DNA of 64,000 bases, taken from positions 15,823,824-15,887,823 of the forward strand of contig OX422184.1 of the NCBI GenBank assembly GCA_949130485.1. Reading direction: 5' to 3'. Below the pieces are notes generated by a model that ran no database searches, was not told where the DNA came from, and was given only the letters and a program-made list of their open reading frames with translations. Both the position numbers and the translations under genes were made by a program. Positions 10,456-23,925 of this stretch are shown piece after piece (position 1 is the stretch's first letter; each line of letters begins with the position of its first letter). This DNA comes from Agelas oroides (lineage: Eukaryota; Porifera; Demospongiae; Agelasida; Agelasidae).

Positions 10456-13400
10456 GCAGACATAGGTTTCTATCGAACAAAACACTTTGTAGAAGTCTTT
10501 AGTAGCAAATTGTTGAAGAACATTAGCAACCGCCCTATATTGTCATTGGATATATGAGCATATTGTAGAGAGAAACAAAGCTAACAAGCCAACAATCGGC
10601 TTTTATCACAGGTGAAATCTAAATAGCTAGCTTGTACAGTGCACAATGACAGATTTTGAATAGCTTCATTGAACTACAATTATGTTATTGTTTGTCATTG
10701 TCCATACACCAAAGGAAGTGGTAACAGTGTAGTGGTCGTATACAACTTCACCTGGGGGTGCTTTGTTCTTCTGTCGCTGATTATAATTGAAATACAAGTA
10801 CTTCACCGTTGTGAGGCTATAGATTAACACCAGGCCTTGCAGTTTTTGTCTATTTCAGTACCCTCTTATTCTGCAATGGACAAAAGCTGTGGTGTAATTT
10901 GACATGAAGGCATGTTGTCTCAATTGGAAAGCTTGCTCAAGGATGCTTTGTGGTGCATCACTTGTCATAACCACAGCAGTATCAAGTTGCATGTAATACT
11001 AATTGTTGGATGTTGCTTAGCAACCAAAACTTTGAACTTAAATAACACTAAGTAGAATGGGTGGAGGTGCTAATGGTGTGGCAGTGGGTTGGTAACATCC
11101 AACAAATAGGTTACATTCCCCAAACCGAACAGCATTCGCCCTTTGGGCTCATGCTGCTCCGTCTGGGGAATGTAATTACTATTTATTGTTACTATAGTAT
11201 GCACCGATGTTTCATGGTTGCAAGGCAATGTAAGCCTGCATGAGTATGCATGTGTGACCAATGAAAACTGCACAAATGATAGCAACAGCTCCTATTGGAC
11301 AAAGTTATTGTTGCATTGCTTGCATGTGTGTGGGTCAAAAAGGGGGTGGAACTCATGTTACATTATTCATAATACTATTGGATGGAAGAACTATTCATTT
11401 CTTTGTGCTATACTTGTGCAGCCATGCATAACGCATAGTATGAACAACACTCGATTGAGACAGTTTAATAATAAGTGTAAGCAAAGTAAAGTCATAATAA
11501 TAAATGCCTAGAGTGCATCGGTATTTGATCTTGGGTAAGTAAATGGCTCCTGTTCGTTTTTTTTTGTTTGTTTGTTTGTTTTTAGTAGGGGGAAGGTCGG
11601 AGGGGGGGGGTTGTTGTGTTAACGACTGCATGAACCACGCCCTAAATTTCGATTTGAAAAGTAAAACTCTTTCTTGCCCTTTCAGTACAAATTGTCGTGT
11701 TGGATATGAGGCCAGTGACCTCAGTGAAAGTGTTCAAGTGCTGCCACTCATTCCCACAAAATCTATAATTCATAAATAGATGATGATGGAATGCATCCCA
11801 AGTGTGCTTTTTGGCTTTGCTAGCCTCAATACCCAGGTCTTCTTACATACTCCAGGTTCGTTGTGCAATTTCAGCCATACAGACTATAGGACCTGTACAT
11901 ATGAGAGTAAAGAATCTGACTGTGCATGGTGATACAGTTACGAGTGGCTAATGATGACTAAAGCATAAACAATTATTATTAAACCACTTGTGCAGTATTT
12001 GTTGACTGTCAGCATTATTGCACCAAAAGGGGCGGAACTCATGTACAATATTCACAACAATTATTGTTATGGGATGAGGTCACAATAATTAGCTTTGAGA
12101 CTGCTGCCAAAGAGAAATGTATTTTCTGTCGTTTGAATGTAATGGAAAATAAGCTCCTATTGTTGATATTGTGCATGGCTGCATGCATTAGGGGGTGGGG
12201 CTGGTAGTGCAGACAAGGATCGACTGCTGGAGATTGAGGTATGTAAGACAGGTGAGATTATAGTTTAAGATTGATGTACTATAGTTTACTGGAGATGCAA
12301 GATTAATTGCTGGGAACGGTGGAATGCTGGGTTTACATGTATGTGTATTTAAAGCAGGAGTTGAGTTGGAGGTAGCATTCTCTCAGCAACTATACTCCTG
12401 CTGCCACTGAAGCAAAACATATTTTTCTGAAGTATCTTGCTACAGGAAGCAGAGAAGATGGGTTGAGCCCTGAAGCTCCAGTTTGCATGTACCAACCCTT
12501 ATCATGGGGTGTCTAGTCTTTCTTAGTGCAGGAAGGAAGAGCCTGGAAGATGGGAGGAGATCTAATAGTCATCGATTGGCTGATGAGGAAGTCTGTGTAG
12601 CCTCTGGGGTGTCATTTTCATTTGGTTTTTTCCCCTCACAATTTTTTCCTCACTGGGGTTTTTTTTAGAGGTTTTTTTTCCTATGGGTGTGCTGGTCACA
12701 TGCAAAATAAATTATTTTTCAGTTGGCTCACCCCAGTGAAATTGTTAGACCCCATGCATGCTAGTTGTACAGGTCTGGTGCATATTGTATGTACTCTGTG
12801 TACATTATCTTTAGTGGCAGCGCTCACACAGTTGCTGACTGTCCTCTGCTGCACATGGTTGGTTAAGTGTTCTGCATGGTGCATGCCTAGCTTAAATATA
12901 GGAGCAGTAGAATGAGCATATGTAGGAAGAGGTGACTTTGAGGAGAGTGGGCTGCCATATTGCAACTGCATGCACCTCTCGAGTTTTGCCTGCAATGCTC
13001 CTGCGCTGGAGGGGCTCAGGGCAGTAGGGGTTTGCACGGCACTCTCCCTACAAACAACGGAAGGACAGCAAGTACATGATATTGTATATACAAATGAAAA
13101 TCTCATATAGCTATATATTTCCTAAGCTGCTTTTACCTTTGGAGTTGCATGTACTTTAATGGTGTTCCTTCAAACAGCTGGACAACTTCAAGTCTTGTTT
13201 ACATCGTAGTGGTTCATTGTCAGTGTGATCATGATGCCATCGCAGCAGAAGCTTGAAAGATTTTACTGATAATTATGTATGTTGCAAGCTCTCTTACTGG
13301 CCCAAACATCAAGCAATGCTGACAATATGATGTTGAATATATCTTCAATAATGTATGTTGGGGGCCAAATTAAGTGTTAACATCCTGCTACAATGTGAAG

Positions 13401-13969
13401 GTGTGAATCACACGATAAATCATTGAAGGTCAAAGGTTGGTATAAGAATTTATCCTCTTCTTCTGCCTCTCTCCGCAGTGATCCAGCAACCATGCATGGG
13501 TTAAATTGATTTATGACAGTAAGGCCCAGGTTGTTCTCTCATTTTAATGGCATAAGTTAAACATGTAATTTCACTATGACTATAGTAACAGGAAAAAAAA
13601 ACATGTTTACCAGCTGATCCTGGTAACAATGTAAATCTTTGTGAGTTCATGACTTCACTACAATGCACTGGAAACACATGGCTTATTACATAGGGCACCC
13701 CCTTGTAATGCTTCATAAAGCTAATATGTTGCTTAATTATCTGATACGTAATAACCCTCCGATTTCATAATGATCATGCAATGGTACACGTGTTTACCAT
13801 GTAGACCACGTGCGAGACTTCAGTCTCAATCCTCCACTACAGCTACATGTATTTGACATGTATTTGTCAATAATACACAATGGAGAGCCTAGGACAATCC
13901 ACAATCCTTCTTGCATGCTCCACGCATATTTGTCACTTCTATATTCATTGTATATATATATTTGAAACT
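10456..13969. other. No gene recognised
   Basis: Follows the kinase stop and includes its 3' untranslated sequence, whose end is not clear. One small palindrome lies at 11.1 kb. T-rich blocks occur at 11.57 and 12.62-12.68 kb. Confidence 0.5.
11105..11190. repeat. Short palindrome
   Basis: AGGTTACATTCCCCA is mirrored by TGGGGAATGTAATTA around GCCCTTTGGGC. It resembles a small foldback element. Confidence 0.45.
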
Positions 13970-14340
13970 TTTTTTTTTTTAAGAATAGTGAAAGTATTCT
14001 AATATGATACTTGTGCCCATAAAAATAAACTATGAGGAGTGAATATAATTCTTAAAAACAGAAAGAGTTGGTGCAGGAGTAATAGCACTAGGTAAGGTGT
14101 TCCATAAGGCAGTTACATGTGGGAAAAAAGAATGCTGAAAATGATTAGTATGAGCACTACTAAATTGCATGAAAGAATGTGTATTGCGAAGTACATGCTG
14201 AGGTGAATGGGGTACAAGAGGTAGGTTAGGATACACATGATTTTCTTATTACTAGTACATTCAAATAGACTGTAATTATGTGCATTGGCTGCCAAAACAA
14301 TTTTACAACATAAGCTGCCAAACATAACAGTACAAGAAAT
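13970..14340 (-). pseudogene. LINE 3' fragment
   Basis: Minus strand ends in RNTHSFMQFSSAHTNHFQHS, FFPHVTALWNTLPSAIT and SVFKNYIHSS then stop, which matches the C-terminal FFP-WNxLP-FK end of many LINE ORF2 proteins. A poly(A)-like run (T run on plus, about 13969-13981) closes the 3' end. Confidence 0.7.
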
Positions 14341-14889
14341 ACTGGCTATTTGTAGCTATAAATCATAGACCAAACATTAGATTTTGTGAGTACAATAGAT
14401 TATCTTCCTGGGAAGTGGTAATTTTACATTTCAGTGTCAGGTGAGCCTGAATCTGGATAGGTAAGATCACAACACCACTGTAGAAGAGAAATACGAGCAC
14501 CACTGTTGATGTGTTGCCTAGCCAACATTGTCATTATTAGACCGATATCAATTACACTGCATGAGCTGTACACCTGCATGTTATTGGACACCTTCCATGA
14601 ACAGGACATTAAATTGCTCATTACCAAGCAACACAAAGTGGGAGTGAACCTGTCGCTAGCTCTGTGCATTTCTAGTATATTAATTGTTACTACTAACAAA
14701 GTGGAAGCCTGTTTCTGAAATAGAGGGCTACCACAGTGAGATTGACACATCATGACAATGAGAGTTGTGGTATCCATGCACTGTGAGTGTCCTGTTTGTG
14801 ACTCATCCTGCATGATGAATGTACCATGGGTTTCAGTGAGCATAAGGTGGAGACCTACTGGCTTTTACTGCAGTGACGGTAGCTAGTCC

Positions 14890-14974
14890 TAGCCTTGTTC
14901 CCAGGCTCTCCCCTCGCCCCGATGAAAAATAAAAACATGCAGAGGAGCGAGGGGAGAGCCTGGGAACGAGGCCA
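14890..14974. mobile_element. TAGCCTCG foldback (family A), short copy
   Basis: An 85-base hairpin with TAGCCTTGTTCCCAGGC and GCCTGGGAACGAGGCCA ends, flanked by perfect 9-base duplications AGCTAGTCC. Confidence 0.85.
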
Positions 14975-15321
14975 AGCTAGTCCACTATCATATTCACTGC
15001 TGATTGCCTATGTCCTACTGCTCCAAATAAGGATGGGTATAGAATCTGTGTGGGAGTTGTGCTCTTATATACTGTAGTGAACTCTTGTATTTATTACAGC
15101 CTTGTATAGTGTTCATGCAGTATGTTGCACATGGTAAAGCGGAACCTGCACATTAGACAGTTAGGCTATAGATCAAATAATAATGTGTAGATGGCTTCAC
15201 TCCTGCCAGAAATGTGTTTAAAGTCGATGCCTAATTTAGTTATACTGAGTGGCTGTAAGGTATGCAATGAAACACCTGAAGTCATGTAGAGGATTGTAAG
15301 GGCTGGTGCTCGATTGCCATT

Positions 15322-15400
15322 ATATAGCTAACTCAGTGGTTAGAGCATGGCAGTTCAAGTTAAGAGTCCAGAGTTCAACTTTCAGTTACTTCCAGCTTTA
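15322..15400 (+). repeat. tRNA-like sequence (SINE or tRNA pseudogene)
   Basis: TAGCTAACTCAGTGGTTAGA resembles a tRNA A box and GAGTTCAACTT a B box at about the right spacing, but the acceptor and anticodon stems do not pair well. Probably a tRNA-derived repeat, not a functional tRNA. Confidence 0.4.
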
Positions 15401-16051
15401 TAATACATTCTCCCATATAGCTAGTAGCAAGTGTCCCTTTATATGTCCTTCCAAAGTCACTGTTTGTATCTAGCTATAAGGTATGCTATTAGTGATTGTT
15501 TGAGTGACCACAAGTAAAAAAAATTCTGTATTAGACCAGCATAATGCCCAGACTTATCAAGTACCAGTTACGCTCAAAAACTATGTTGGCATAATATTCT
15601 CAATAGTGATTGTCGAACATTTACTGGTAAGTTTAGATGATGGTGACAGTGAATATTTGTTACATGAGTGAAAGTAATTATTATAGTCCTCATGTATGGC
15701 TATATATAGAATACACTCTGTAACTCTGCTTTAGCTGCTAGGCCCAATACGTAGTGTTTAAGTTCAAATTGTTAGAAGCCGCTGCTAGTGTACATTCCAA
15801 ACTTGGCATGGGACGTTGATTACATGTGGGAGGGTCATTGTATTACTGAAATGGTTTTATTGTAAAAGTATGTATCACAAGTATTTCTTCTGATTGCCTA
15901 CGTAAAGAAAAGAATGTTGGAATACTGCAGAAACATGTGGCACTCGGGGTCAGAAAGACTGTTACAGAGTGCATATATGCCTCGCAAGATTTAATTTTAG
16001 CAGATGGTAGCCCCCAAGAGTGGTAAGACTAAACTGCTACCACCTGGAGCG

Positions 16052-16073
16052 GTTTTTTTTTTTTTTTTTTTTT
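16052..16073 (+). repeat. Poly-T run
   Basis: About 22 consecutive T in gene-free sequence; (GACA)n follows at 16300-16332. Confidence 0.85.
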
Positions 16074-16301
16074 GCGGTGAATAACAATTAGCTACTCCAT
16101 GCTTATATTGTTTTAGTATAGGGTTCGTGCTTTTAGTTATAGTTAGTTTTGGGATTTAGCAAATGTTCTAGTTTAGTTTCCAGTCAGTTAGTAAAGAATT
16201 AGTTAGCTAGTTGTAGTAGGATGAACTAAAGGCCATACTAAAAGGTATTTAGTTAACACTACTCAACACACAGATAGATAGACAAACAGACAGCAAAGAA
16301 C

Positions 16302-16332
<31 letters not shown>

Positions 16333-16499
16333 GCAAAGAACAGAACAATGTTTCACAATAAATAGTAGAGTGAATCTACTAGTACTACCTATGGTTCACC
16401 TTTGTCTGTAAACTACCGGTATAATTGTCTCGCAAGCCACACCTCTGCGAAGGGTGTGCCCTGTCTGTACACATACTAATCCGTAACAAACGTGGCTAG

Positions 16500-16935
16500 T
16501 CTGGCCGTTACGTAGCCAGTGTCGGTGTACATTCCAGACTTCTTACGTCGGTTCCCTAGATACCGTAACCTAGACAACGATCCAATTATTCAATATCCCG
16601 GAGCGGTTCCTTTGTGCCAGATTTCTTGGAAATTGGCAAAGCTTGCCATCGTTCTTCATCATTCTTCATCGTTTCGGTTGGCAGCAAATAGAAAGAAAGT
16701 AACCTGCTTTGGCAGACAGCAGAGACCAAAAGTCTAGGATCACTTGTGCGACTAAGAGCTCCGTCTGCCGTGACCTGTCCGACTCTGATTGATTAATTTC
16801 CCGGCCTTGTGTTCATGCCAAGAGTGGATGGCTTGCTTCCCCGGGCAACCGAAAGAAAGCGGCCCTCTCAGCGGTGAGTTGGAGGCGCGCATCCGTAGTG
16901 AGGGGGCAATACCTCTGATGTAGCTGGTTTTTGCA
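16500..16935 (+). other. CpG-richer stretch, possible promoter region
   Basis: This stretch has more CpG than its surroundings, plus GGTGAGTTGGAGGCG (a donor-like site at about 16871) and a near X-box GTAACCTAGACAAC at about 16567. It could be a first exon of the RFX gene 14 kb downstream, but no link can be shown. Confidence 0.25.
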
Positions 16936-17742
16936 GTAGGGTATACTAAATATCAAATGATTGATTGTGTTTGTAAAAAATCATGTAGGGTTTTTGGAGT
17001 GATATTTCGTTTTCCAAACGCTGCAAACTGCTGACACGCGGATCAAAGTTGTTTCCAGGCCATCTTGCATTTAATTCATTGCTTGCAGCCTTTGCCAAGT
17101 GACTTCATGAAATCATACCATGAATCACTTCATGAGTTTGAGACCAAAATGATTGTGTTTTGATTAGCAAAGTGTTTTCATGTATTGACATCAAGCAGAC
17201 TTGCACATGCCCTTACTTCCAGAGAGCCTGCATTATCTGTATGAAATCTGTCGTAGCTTACAAATTGCTTACAGCTCTATCGTAGTTGTATAATCATAGC
17301 TATTGCTAATTGCTGTCTCCTCCATCGGTTGTGACCTGGGTACATTGTTTTGTATACCTACCACATTATCACATTTTCCAAATTTGAAGTTTTGCTGTGG
17401 CCAGACACTTTGCATGGTGAAACTGAATGTTTCTTTTGGAGCTGTAAGCTGGTAGTCACCTGCTACTGTGAGTAGCTTGAGGCAACAGTTCCCTCTAAAC
17501 ATGTACAATGCAAGGAACAGCGTTTGTAGACTGTTTTTCTGTTTGTAAGCATGTGGTATTTTCGGAATATGCTGCACATGCAGAGCAACATTTTAGCAGT
17601 ATGTTGAATGCAGTGTTGATATGTTGTCTGTCTTGCTTCCAGGCCTTTCATGGCTGCTCTTCTGTGTTTGCGTGTGTTAATGGATGGGGGGTAGCCTCGT
17701 ACCCACGGCACCCAGGCTCATTTTTACGAGAACAAGACTTGG

Positions 17743-17768
17743 GTGGGGGGGGGGGGGGGGGGGGGGGG
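17743..17768 (+). repeat. Poly-G run
   Basis: About 26 consecutive G after GACTTGGGT, an unusually long homopolymer that may be prone to assembly error. Confidence 0.9.
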
Positions 17769-18423
17769 CTGTGTGTGGCAGCCATAGGGTGTCTAGGTGC
17801 TTTGTTTTGTTTTAATAGAGGTTCTGCATGTGATGTCATCAAAAGGGTTAAATTTATTAATTTTAATTTAATAGTCTTGCCAATTTTTCTAGGCAATAAG
17901 GAAGGTCTAAATAGCTTAAATCTCAAGTGAAAATTCTAAATTAATGATAGTTGATTTTATATAAATTGTCAAAGTTTGATCTTTTAGCATTAACTTGTAT
18001 GGCGAGTGGCAAATTTTGCCACTCACTGTACAAATCCTATGCAAAATGTTTGACTTTAAGAATTTTATATAAAATCAATGGAAAGGAGTTAGGCCTTCAT
18101 ATTTTAGATTTGAGTTAGCTGGACCATCAGTATTACCTGCAAATGTTTGGAATGGCTAATTATGAATTTTAAATTGGTGAGAACCTCTATACCTTGCTAG
18201 ACAAATGTACATGTGTGGGACAGCTGCTGATTAGCTCCACCGGGCGTAGTCGCTGTTCCTAGACTTTCATAATGAAGGCTGGGATGTGAGAATGTGGAAC
18301 AGGCCTTGTTTCTTTCTTTGTCACAATTGGACAATCAATCACCATTTGAAGGTAGATAGACGCAATTGAGCCGGCTTTTCCATATTGCCTCAATAGATTG
18401 TGCAATATTTAAGATGCATACTT

Positions 18424-18526
18424 TAGCCTCATTCTCAGACTCTCACGCCTTCAGCTGACATCACTTTTCATGCTGCATGGAATGGAAACTGGAGGTGTGA
18501 GATTTTGGGAACAAAGGCTTGAGAAT
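18424..18526. mobile_element. Decayed TAGCCTC-type hairpin
   Basis: TAGCCTCATTCTCAGACTC is roughly mirrored by TTTTGGGAACAAAGGCTTG about 100 bases on. No target duplication is seen. Confidence 0.4.
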
Positions 18527-20032
18527 CCTTATGTTACAGTCACATGCACTGGCAAGTGTAGGCAGCTTGTAAGCGTTTACTGTCGTATGTCGTATGTCAA
18601 TCAAATCTGATCCACCATTATTGTCTGTTGTTCTGAGCCTTGCTTACCTACACTTTAGTTTACTTTTGATACCAAACATGAGAGCTACAAGGACTTTTCA
18701 AGCCTCATTCCTAGTTCTATCCGATGCAAGCATGTGGAAGAGCTTCCAGGCACGCTCTGTGCTTTGTTTTGCTTGGTTTGTGTATAAGTGTGCACTGAAG
18801 TGGAAACAGCTCAAAGTGTTCTCTGTTGGAAATAGGGTTCTATGTTACTAACCTACAAGAGCGGAAAAGTAGCAAATGGGAAATGTCTTTTTATCGTGAA
18901 AGATATAAGTGAGTGAATATATGAATCTGTGTTTATCACTGCCCAATTACAATTTACAATTTATCACTGCCCAGCTGGGCAGTGATACCCCATATTTTAG
19001 GCACTGTGGTGAAGATATATGGTTGCCTTTGTGCCTAGCTGGCATTGCACCTAGCTGCAAAGAATGCTATGGGGTTGTGGCGTGAACATATTTTGTCCTG
19101 CATTGCGTCATCCACCTAGCCTTGCCCCCCCCTCCCCCTCCCCCCCCTACTGTAAGTGTCTAAACTGGAGCCATCCACCTGCCACAAGATGATTAATTAA
19201 TTCTCTTTCTTTTTCACCACTCTTCCATTTTTGTGTAGTTGACAGCCAACTCACACTAAGCAGGATAGGCATAGAGGCTCCCTTCCTTTAGTGTCAATAC
19301 ATGTAGCAAGCAATCAAGGTTGAGTTGTTGCAGGTGGGAGTGGCCTGGGAGTGGCGTGCAGGAATGCTTATCTGGTCTCAGCATCCGATGAACCATATCT
19401 CATTAGCTGTATTATAACTAGGTTGTGTGTTCATATAGAGGTGTTAGTTGCATCACGCATTGTACAGCATGCATCACATTACAGACCTAAGTGAATGTAG
19501 CTTTGTGTTGATGCATTATTGAATCAGTGCTGAAAGCAGCAGCACAAGGAGATGTACATTTATGCAAGCATTCATACATCTTGCGTATGGGATACTGTGT
19601 GTGTGCTTACACTGTTGCCTTCACTTTTGCTGCAATGTTAGCCTTGCTCATTGTAAACATGGAGCTCGTAATGACGGCTGTGTACATGTGTATGTACGCA
19701 TGTTTGATATAAGGATGGATAATTGAATTGTGATTGTTGCAAGAAGTATTCGTTGCATAATGTTGAACATCAGTATAGTTTTATATAGCCTCGTTCCCAG
19801 GCTCTTGTGCGTTGAACATCAGTAGATATAGTTGTATAGTGAAATGGTGCCATCAGGGGCACATCGACCTTCTGTGGCTCAGTAAGACCTTGGTGCTTTA
19901 AAGGGACATATTTGAAACTGCTGCTAAAAATATATTGTTTTGGAATCTGAACTTAGGTGCGTGTCCACAGCTGCTGTATGTGTATATGCAGTAGTGAGTT
20001 GGCAGTAAACTTTGTATTGCACTTGCTAGGGC

Positions 20033-20715
20033 ATTGAAAGGGTGACCTCAAATACCTGAAGAGATTTTGCAGACAGATGTACGCTACAATGTCTTAGTGG
20101 GACGAAATCGCTTGACCCACAAATAGTACCAGCTAACAAAAAATTGTGTTCATGATGCAAACAAACAAACAAACTGCATGTGTATTACCAATTCTAATGC
20201 AATATTAAGAGTGACACAACCAGTACGTTTTAGTCACGTCCTGCACTGCTTGGCCTGATCAAGAGTTTATTTTTAGGCATTGAAAGGGTGACCTCAAATA
20301 CTATCCTGAAGAGATTTTACGGGAGTAGGCGAACAGGGAATATACCGAGGAAAGGATGGCGGAATCACGAAAAGGTGCTGATTTGGGGTCTTCAAGGCTA
20401 TGACCTTGTTGTGATTTTGCTATTGCACAATTGCTACATAGTTATTTCCTGTTTTGATAGAAGCATAACAGTATATTGGTGCATGATGGAAAGAGCAACC
20501 ACAATCATGGCAGACAGATGTACGCTACAATGTCCTAGTGGGACAAAATCGCTTGACCCACAAATAGTACCAGCTAACAAAAAAATTGTGTTCATGATGC
20601 AAACAAACATAAGAATGACACTACTGTAATGTGCCTACAGGTACCCTAAGAGCTTTTTAGTCAAGTCCTGCAGTGCTTGGCCTGATCAAGGTTGAATTGA
20701 GTTTATTTCTAGTGC
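20033..20715. repeat. Tandem duplication with an insertion in the second copy
   Basis: GCATTGAAAGGGTGACCTCA, GCAGACAGATGTACGCTACA and ACAAATAGTACCAGCTAACA occur in 20033-20277 and again in 20275-20715. The second copy has about 180 extra bases (around 20329-20508). Confidence 0.8.
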
Positions 20716-21174
20716 CGTGCAATTCCGCATTTGTTTTACCGGGTTAGTTTGTGCGAGACACTGTTCTTACTTGAGCAGAGCATACAGAGCATATTGCCAA
20801 TAACTGTCACTTTAACGTAATTGTGTCATAATGAACCATTTGCCAGTTATTAGCGCAAGTACCAGTACAGACCACTGGTTGGTTGGAAGCTATACAAGTG
20901 AGCTCTAGATCAGCAGCTATGGCTTTTTGCAATGTACAGAATTTTCTGTAGTAATTCCGAAATCACTCTCAAAGAAAAAACTATAGGTAGTGTATGTAGC
21001 TGGCAATTTATAGCTCACTTGGCAGTTTCCACTGAGTGAGTTTTGTTCCATGCTGTTTTCTAAATTAATTTCACTTTTCACTAGGGGACTTTATGCAACC
21101 TGTATGAGTGTCATCCCTGTGGTACTGATTGCTACAACCATTTAGTGCTACAGATTAGTGCTACTTTCATTCGA

Positions 21175-22525
21175 TACTATATAAGTATCACCATAGTACA
21201 AAGCTATACCAGAAAATATCACGAGTTTGCTGCCGTCTGTATTGTTACGAGTGCGCAGCACGAGTAACAATGCCAACGGCAACAAACAAGTGATATTTTT
21301 TCCGGTATAGCTTGGTACTGTGGTGATAATGATTTTATCATACGAACCTTCCATTTCATTGCACGTTCATACGCACGCACGTGACTTGTAGTACCTGATA
21401 CGGATTCTCACGTGACTTGTAGTAAAAAATAGGGTAAACTGCGTGCAGCTGCAAGGCTTCCCCATTGACTCCCATACATTAGCGTGAGTTAGACGTATGA
21501 TAAAAGGTGTGTAACATGTATGTAGACATGGAGAGCTGTCCTGGGCTCCACAGGTCGGAAACCTAATATGAATGAATGAGTACTGGTTATCCGATATCAC
21601 ACCTGGTTTACCTGGAAAAGCCACATGCAGACAGCCTGAAATCTAATCCACTGTGGTACTACATATGTGCTTACTCCTCTATTTGTGTTTCTGTTATGAA
21701 CAAAAGGTTGTGTATGGCAGTCAAGGGGGAAGCCTTGCAGCTGCATGCAGTTTATAAAGAGCCATATTATTTGCTGTAAGTCAGTGTTCACCATTTTCTG
21801 AGAGGTGGTCATTACTGTACAAAAGCAGCAATTCAGAATACAAAATTTAATCTTACACACATGCACAACAAACAACTACAAAGATAGCTGAAGTTCATCC
21901 CCACTGCTGGAGTTGTCGCTGCCAGGATCGTCCGCACTGGTACACACTCGCTTTAGTGATGGACTGCTGGCATCGTCCACAGTACGCACTCGCTTCGGTG
22001 ACGGCTCACAGTTGGTTCGTGAGAAGTGGTTCAAGATGGACATCTTCCGCCTGATTCAGATTCACACACAAGGCGCTTTCAGACATGCGCACGTGCAAAA
22101 AATATGCCTCGCTGGCTTACTCTATATAATGCACATCGTACTCAACGGTAGTGCAAAGCTGCTAGCCGCGTAGCGCTAGTGCTGGTCGGTGAAGGTAAGT
22201 ACTGGTCGGGGTAGCGAAGAACTGGTCGGGGTAGCGAAGAACTGGTCGGGCATTACCACTGCCGACCAGTGTGGGCAGAACACTGGTAAGTCATGCAATA
22301 ATTCGTGTCAGGTACTGCAAGTCATGCACACTGCATCTGAACGTGCAATGAACTTGACGGTTTGTATGATAAAATCATTATCACCATAGTACCAGAAAAT
22401 ATATCACTCACTCATTTGTTGCTGTTGGCATTGTTACTCATGCTGTGCACTCGTAACAATACAGACGGCAGCAAACTCGTGATATTTTCTGGTATATAGC
22501 TTTGTACTATGGTGATACTTACATA
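21175..22525. mobile_element. Element with hairpin ends (family G)
   Basis: Each end is itself a hairpin built of ATCACCATAGTAC, AAGCTATACC, GTTTGCTGCCGTCTGTATTG and their inverses (21187-21325 and 22378-22516), and the two ends are inverted relative to each other. The interior holds a small tandem repeat at 22180-22260. Confidence 0.6.
22184..22262 (+). repeat. Short tandem repeat ACTGGTCGGGGTAGCGAAGA
   Basis: Four units of about 20 bases containing ACTGGTCGG follow each other, then the inverse CCGACCAGT occurs at about 22262. Confidence 0.6.
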
Positions 22526-23282
22526 TTCTATTCCATACTAGCAAGCCAAAACACTCCTACCGTTACTAACTTTGCATAAATTTAGCAAAGTACTTTTGTT
22601 TACTGTGGAAAATCACAGTTTCACTGCCTTTGTGTTAAACTTTTCAAAGTCAACTTGTTTAGTTTCACCAAAAACTGGAGGACAAACTGTCATAAAAGGC
22701 TTTGTTAGTTGTGCTTCACAAAGAACGTCACTCAAAATTTGGAGCGGTACTGGAAAAATGCCATCAGCTTAACCTATATATATATATAGATGCAAAAGAG
22801 TTTATGTGAAGAGTTTCTGGGTAGTGTGGACTTTAACTGGCTAGAGCTGTCATGACCAAAAGAGCATTATATATGGTCTTTGGTCACTGTATAGGTATTT
22901 GAAGCGCTAAAATGCCTGCATGCACTCCAGGGTTATAACTTGGAGAGTCAAACAACTGCTAGTAAATATCATTATTTTATCATGTTAACCTTTACACTTC
23001 CTTGTTGTCCTTGTTCATCTTTAACATTTCCTTGTTGCTCTTGTACTGTATGGGGAATATCATGATTGGGTGGATATGTCATCATCATGTAGCCCCACAC
23101 ACACGAGAGCCAGGGAATTAGGCTACATCATAGTGCGGTGGTTGTTTTTGTTTTTTAGGTCACTGGTTTAGTCTGTTATCAACCAATTGTAGCTGCAAGT
23201 AAAAATGAAATAATTATAGTAAATTTAGGAAAGACCCCTCTCATCAATTTAGATACATTTATCGGATAGGAAATTGATGGTA

Positions 23283-23925
23283 CTATACATATAAGTAGTA
23301 CCAAGCTATACCACGAGTTTGTTGCTGTTTGTATTGTTATACATATAAGTTAGCCTCGTTCCCAGGCCCTCGCACAGCTTCCCGTCGCTTGCAGTACGGT
23401 TAAGCGGGAGAGGGCCTGGTACATTTTCTCACGTGAGTGACGTCACGGACAGGGCAACTTATGCGAACGTGGGCGTCATGTAAACCACAAAAAACTTTGC
23501 TCGCCCGCACGCACTAGTGCACGACTATTCCGAGTCGAAAGATGGCAGCGCACGAAGGCGCTTTTATGTCGCTCTTCACGAGACAGTTGGGAGGACAGAG
23601 AGTTTTACCAAGCCAAGACAGCGAAGACACACGGCAACAATTTAGTCGTGCTCGCCCACGTTCAATTAAAGTCTTTCTACCGCCTTTCTACCCGTGACGT
23701 CACTCACGTGAGAAAATGTACCAGGCCCTCTCCCGCTTAACCGTACTGCAAGCGACGGGAAGCTGTGCGAGGGCCTGGGAACGAGGCTACATATAAGTAG
23801 TACCAAGCTATACCATGAGTTTGTTGCTGTTTGTATTGTTATGAGTGCGCAGCACAAGTAACAATGCCAACGGCAACAAGTGAGTGATAATTTTTCCCGG
23901 TATAGCTTGGTACTATGGTGATAAT
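23283..23925. repeat. Family-G hairpin, split by a family-A foldback
   Basis: The ACCAAGCTATACCA and GTTTGTTGCTGTTTGTATTG block occurs before and after the foldback, then ends with GGTATAGCTTGGTACTATGG. It is the same hairpin as at 21.2 and 22.4 kb. Confidence 0.6.
23351..23789. mobile_element. TAGCCTCG foldback (family A), 439 bases
   Basis: Long arms run from TAGCCTCGTTCCCAGGCC to its inverse, flanked by CATATAAGT on both sides (9 bases). Both arms carry CACGTGAGTGACGTCA at the inner edge. It is inserted in the second unit of a roughly 57-base direct duplication belonging to the 21-24 kb foldback family. Confidence 0.9.

Larger units (their letters stand above)
15401..21174. other. No gene recognised, apart from listed repeats
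   Basis: Short frames only. It may contain missing 5' exons of the RFX gene, whose N-terminal sequence is too variable to spot by eye. Confidence 0.4.

Noticed and set aside
12696-13106. 136-codon minus-strand frame
   Set aside because: No recognisable motif; overlaps another open frame and lacks splice context.
15322-15400. Functional tRNA gene
   Set aside because: Box-like motifs only; acceptor stem does not pair and the T-loop sequence is off consensus.
16567-16580. X-box GTAACCTAGACAAC
   Set aside because: One mismatch to the consensus in the right half-site; kept only as a remark on the possible promoter region.
17508-17930. 140-codon open frame with poly-Gly
   Set aside because: Poly-Gly comes from a G homopolymer; no domain, no codon signal and mirrored by an equally open minus-strand frame.
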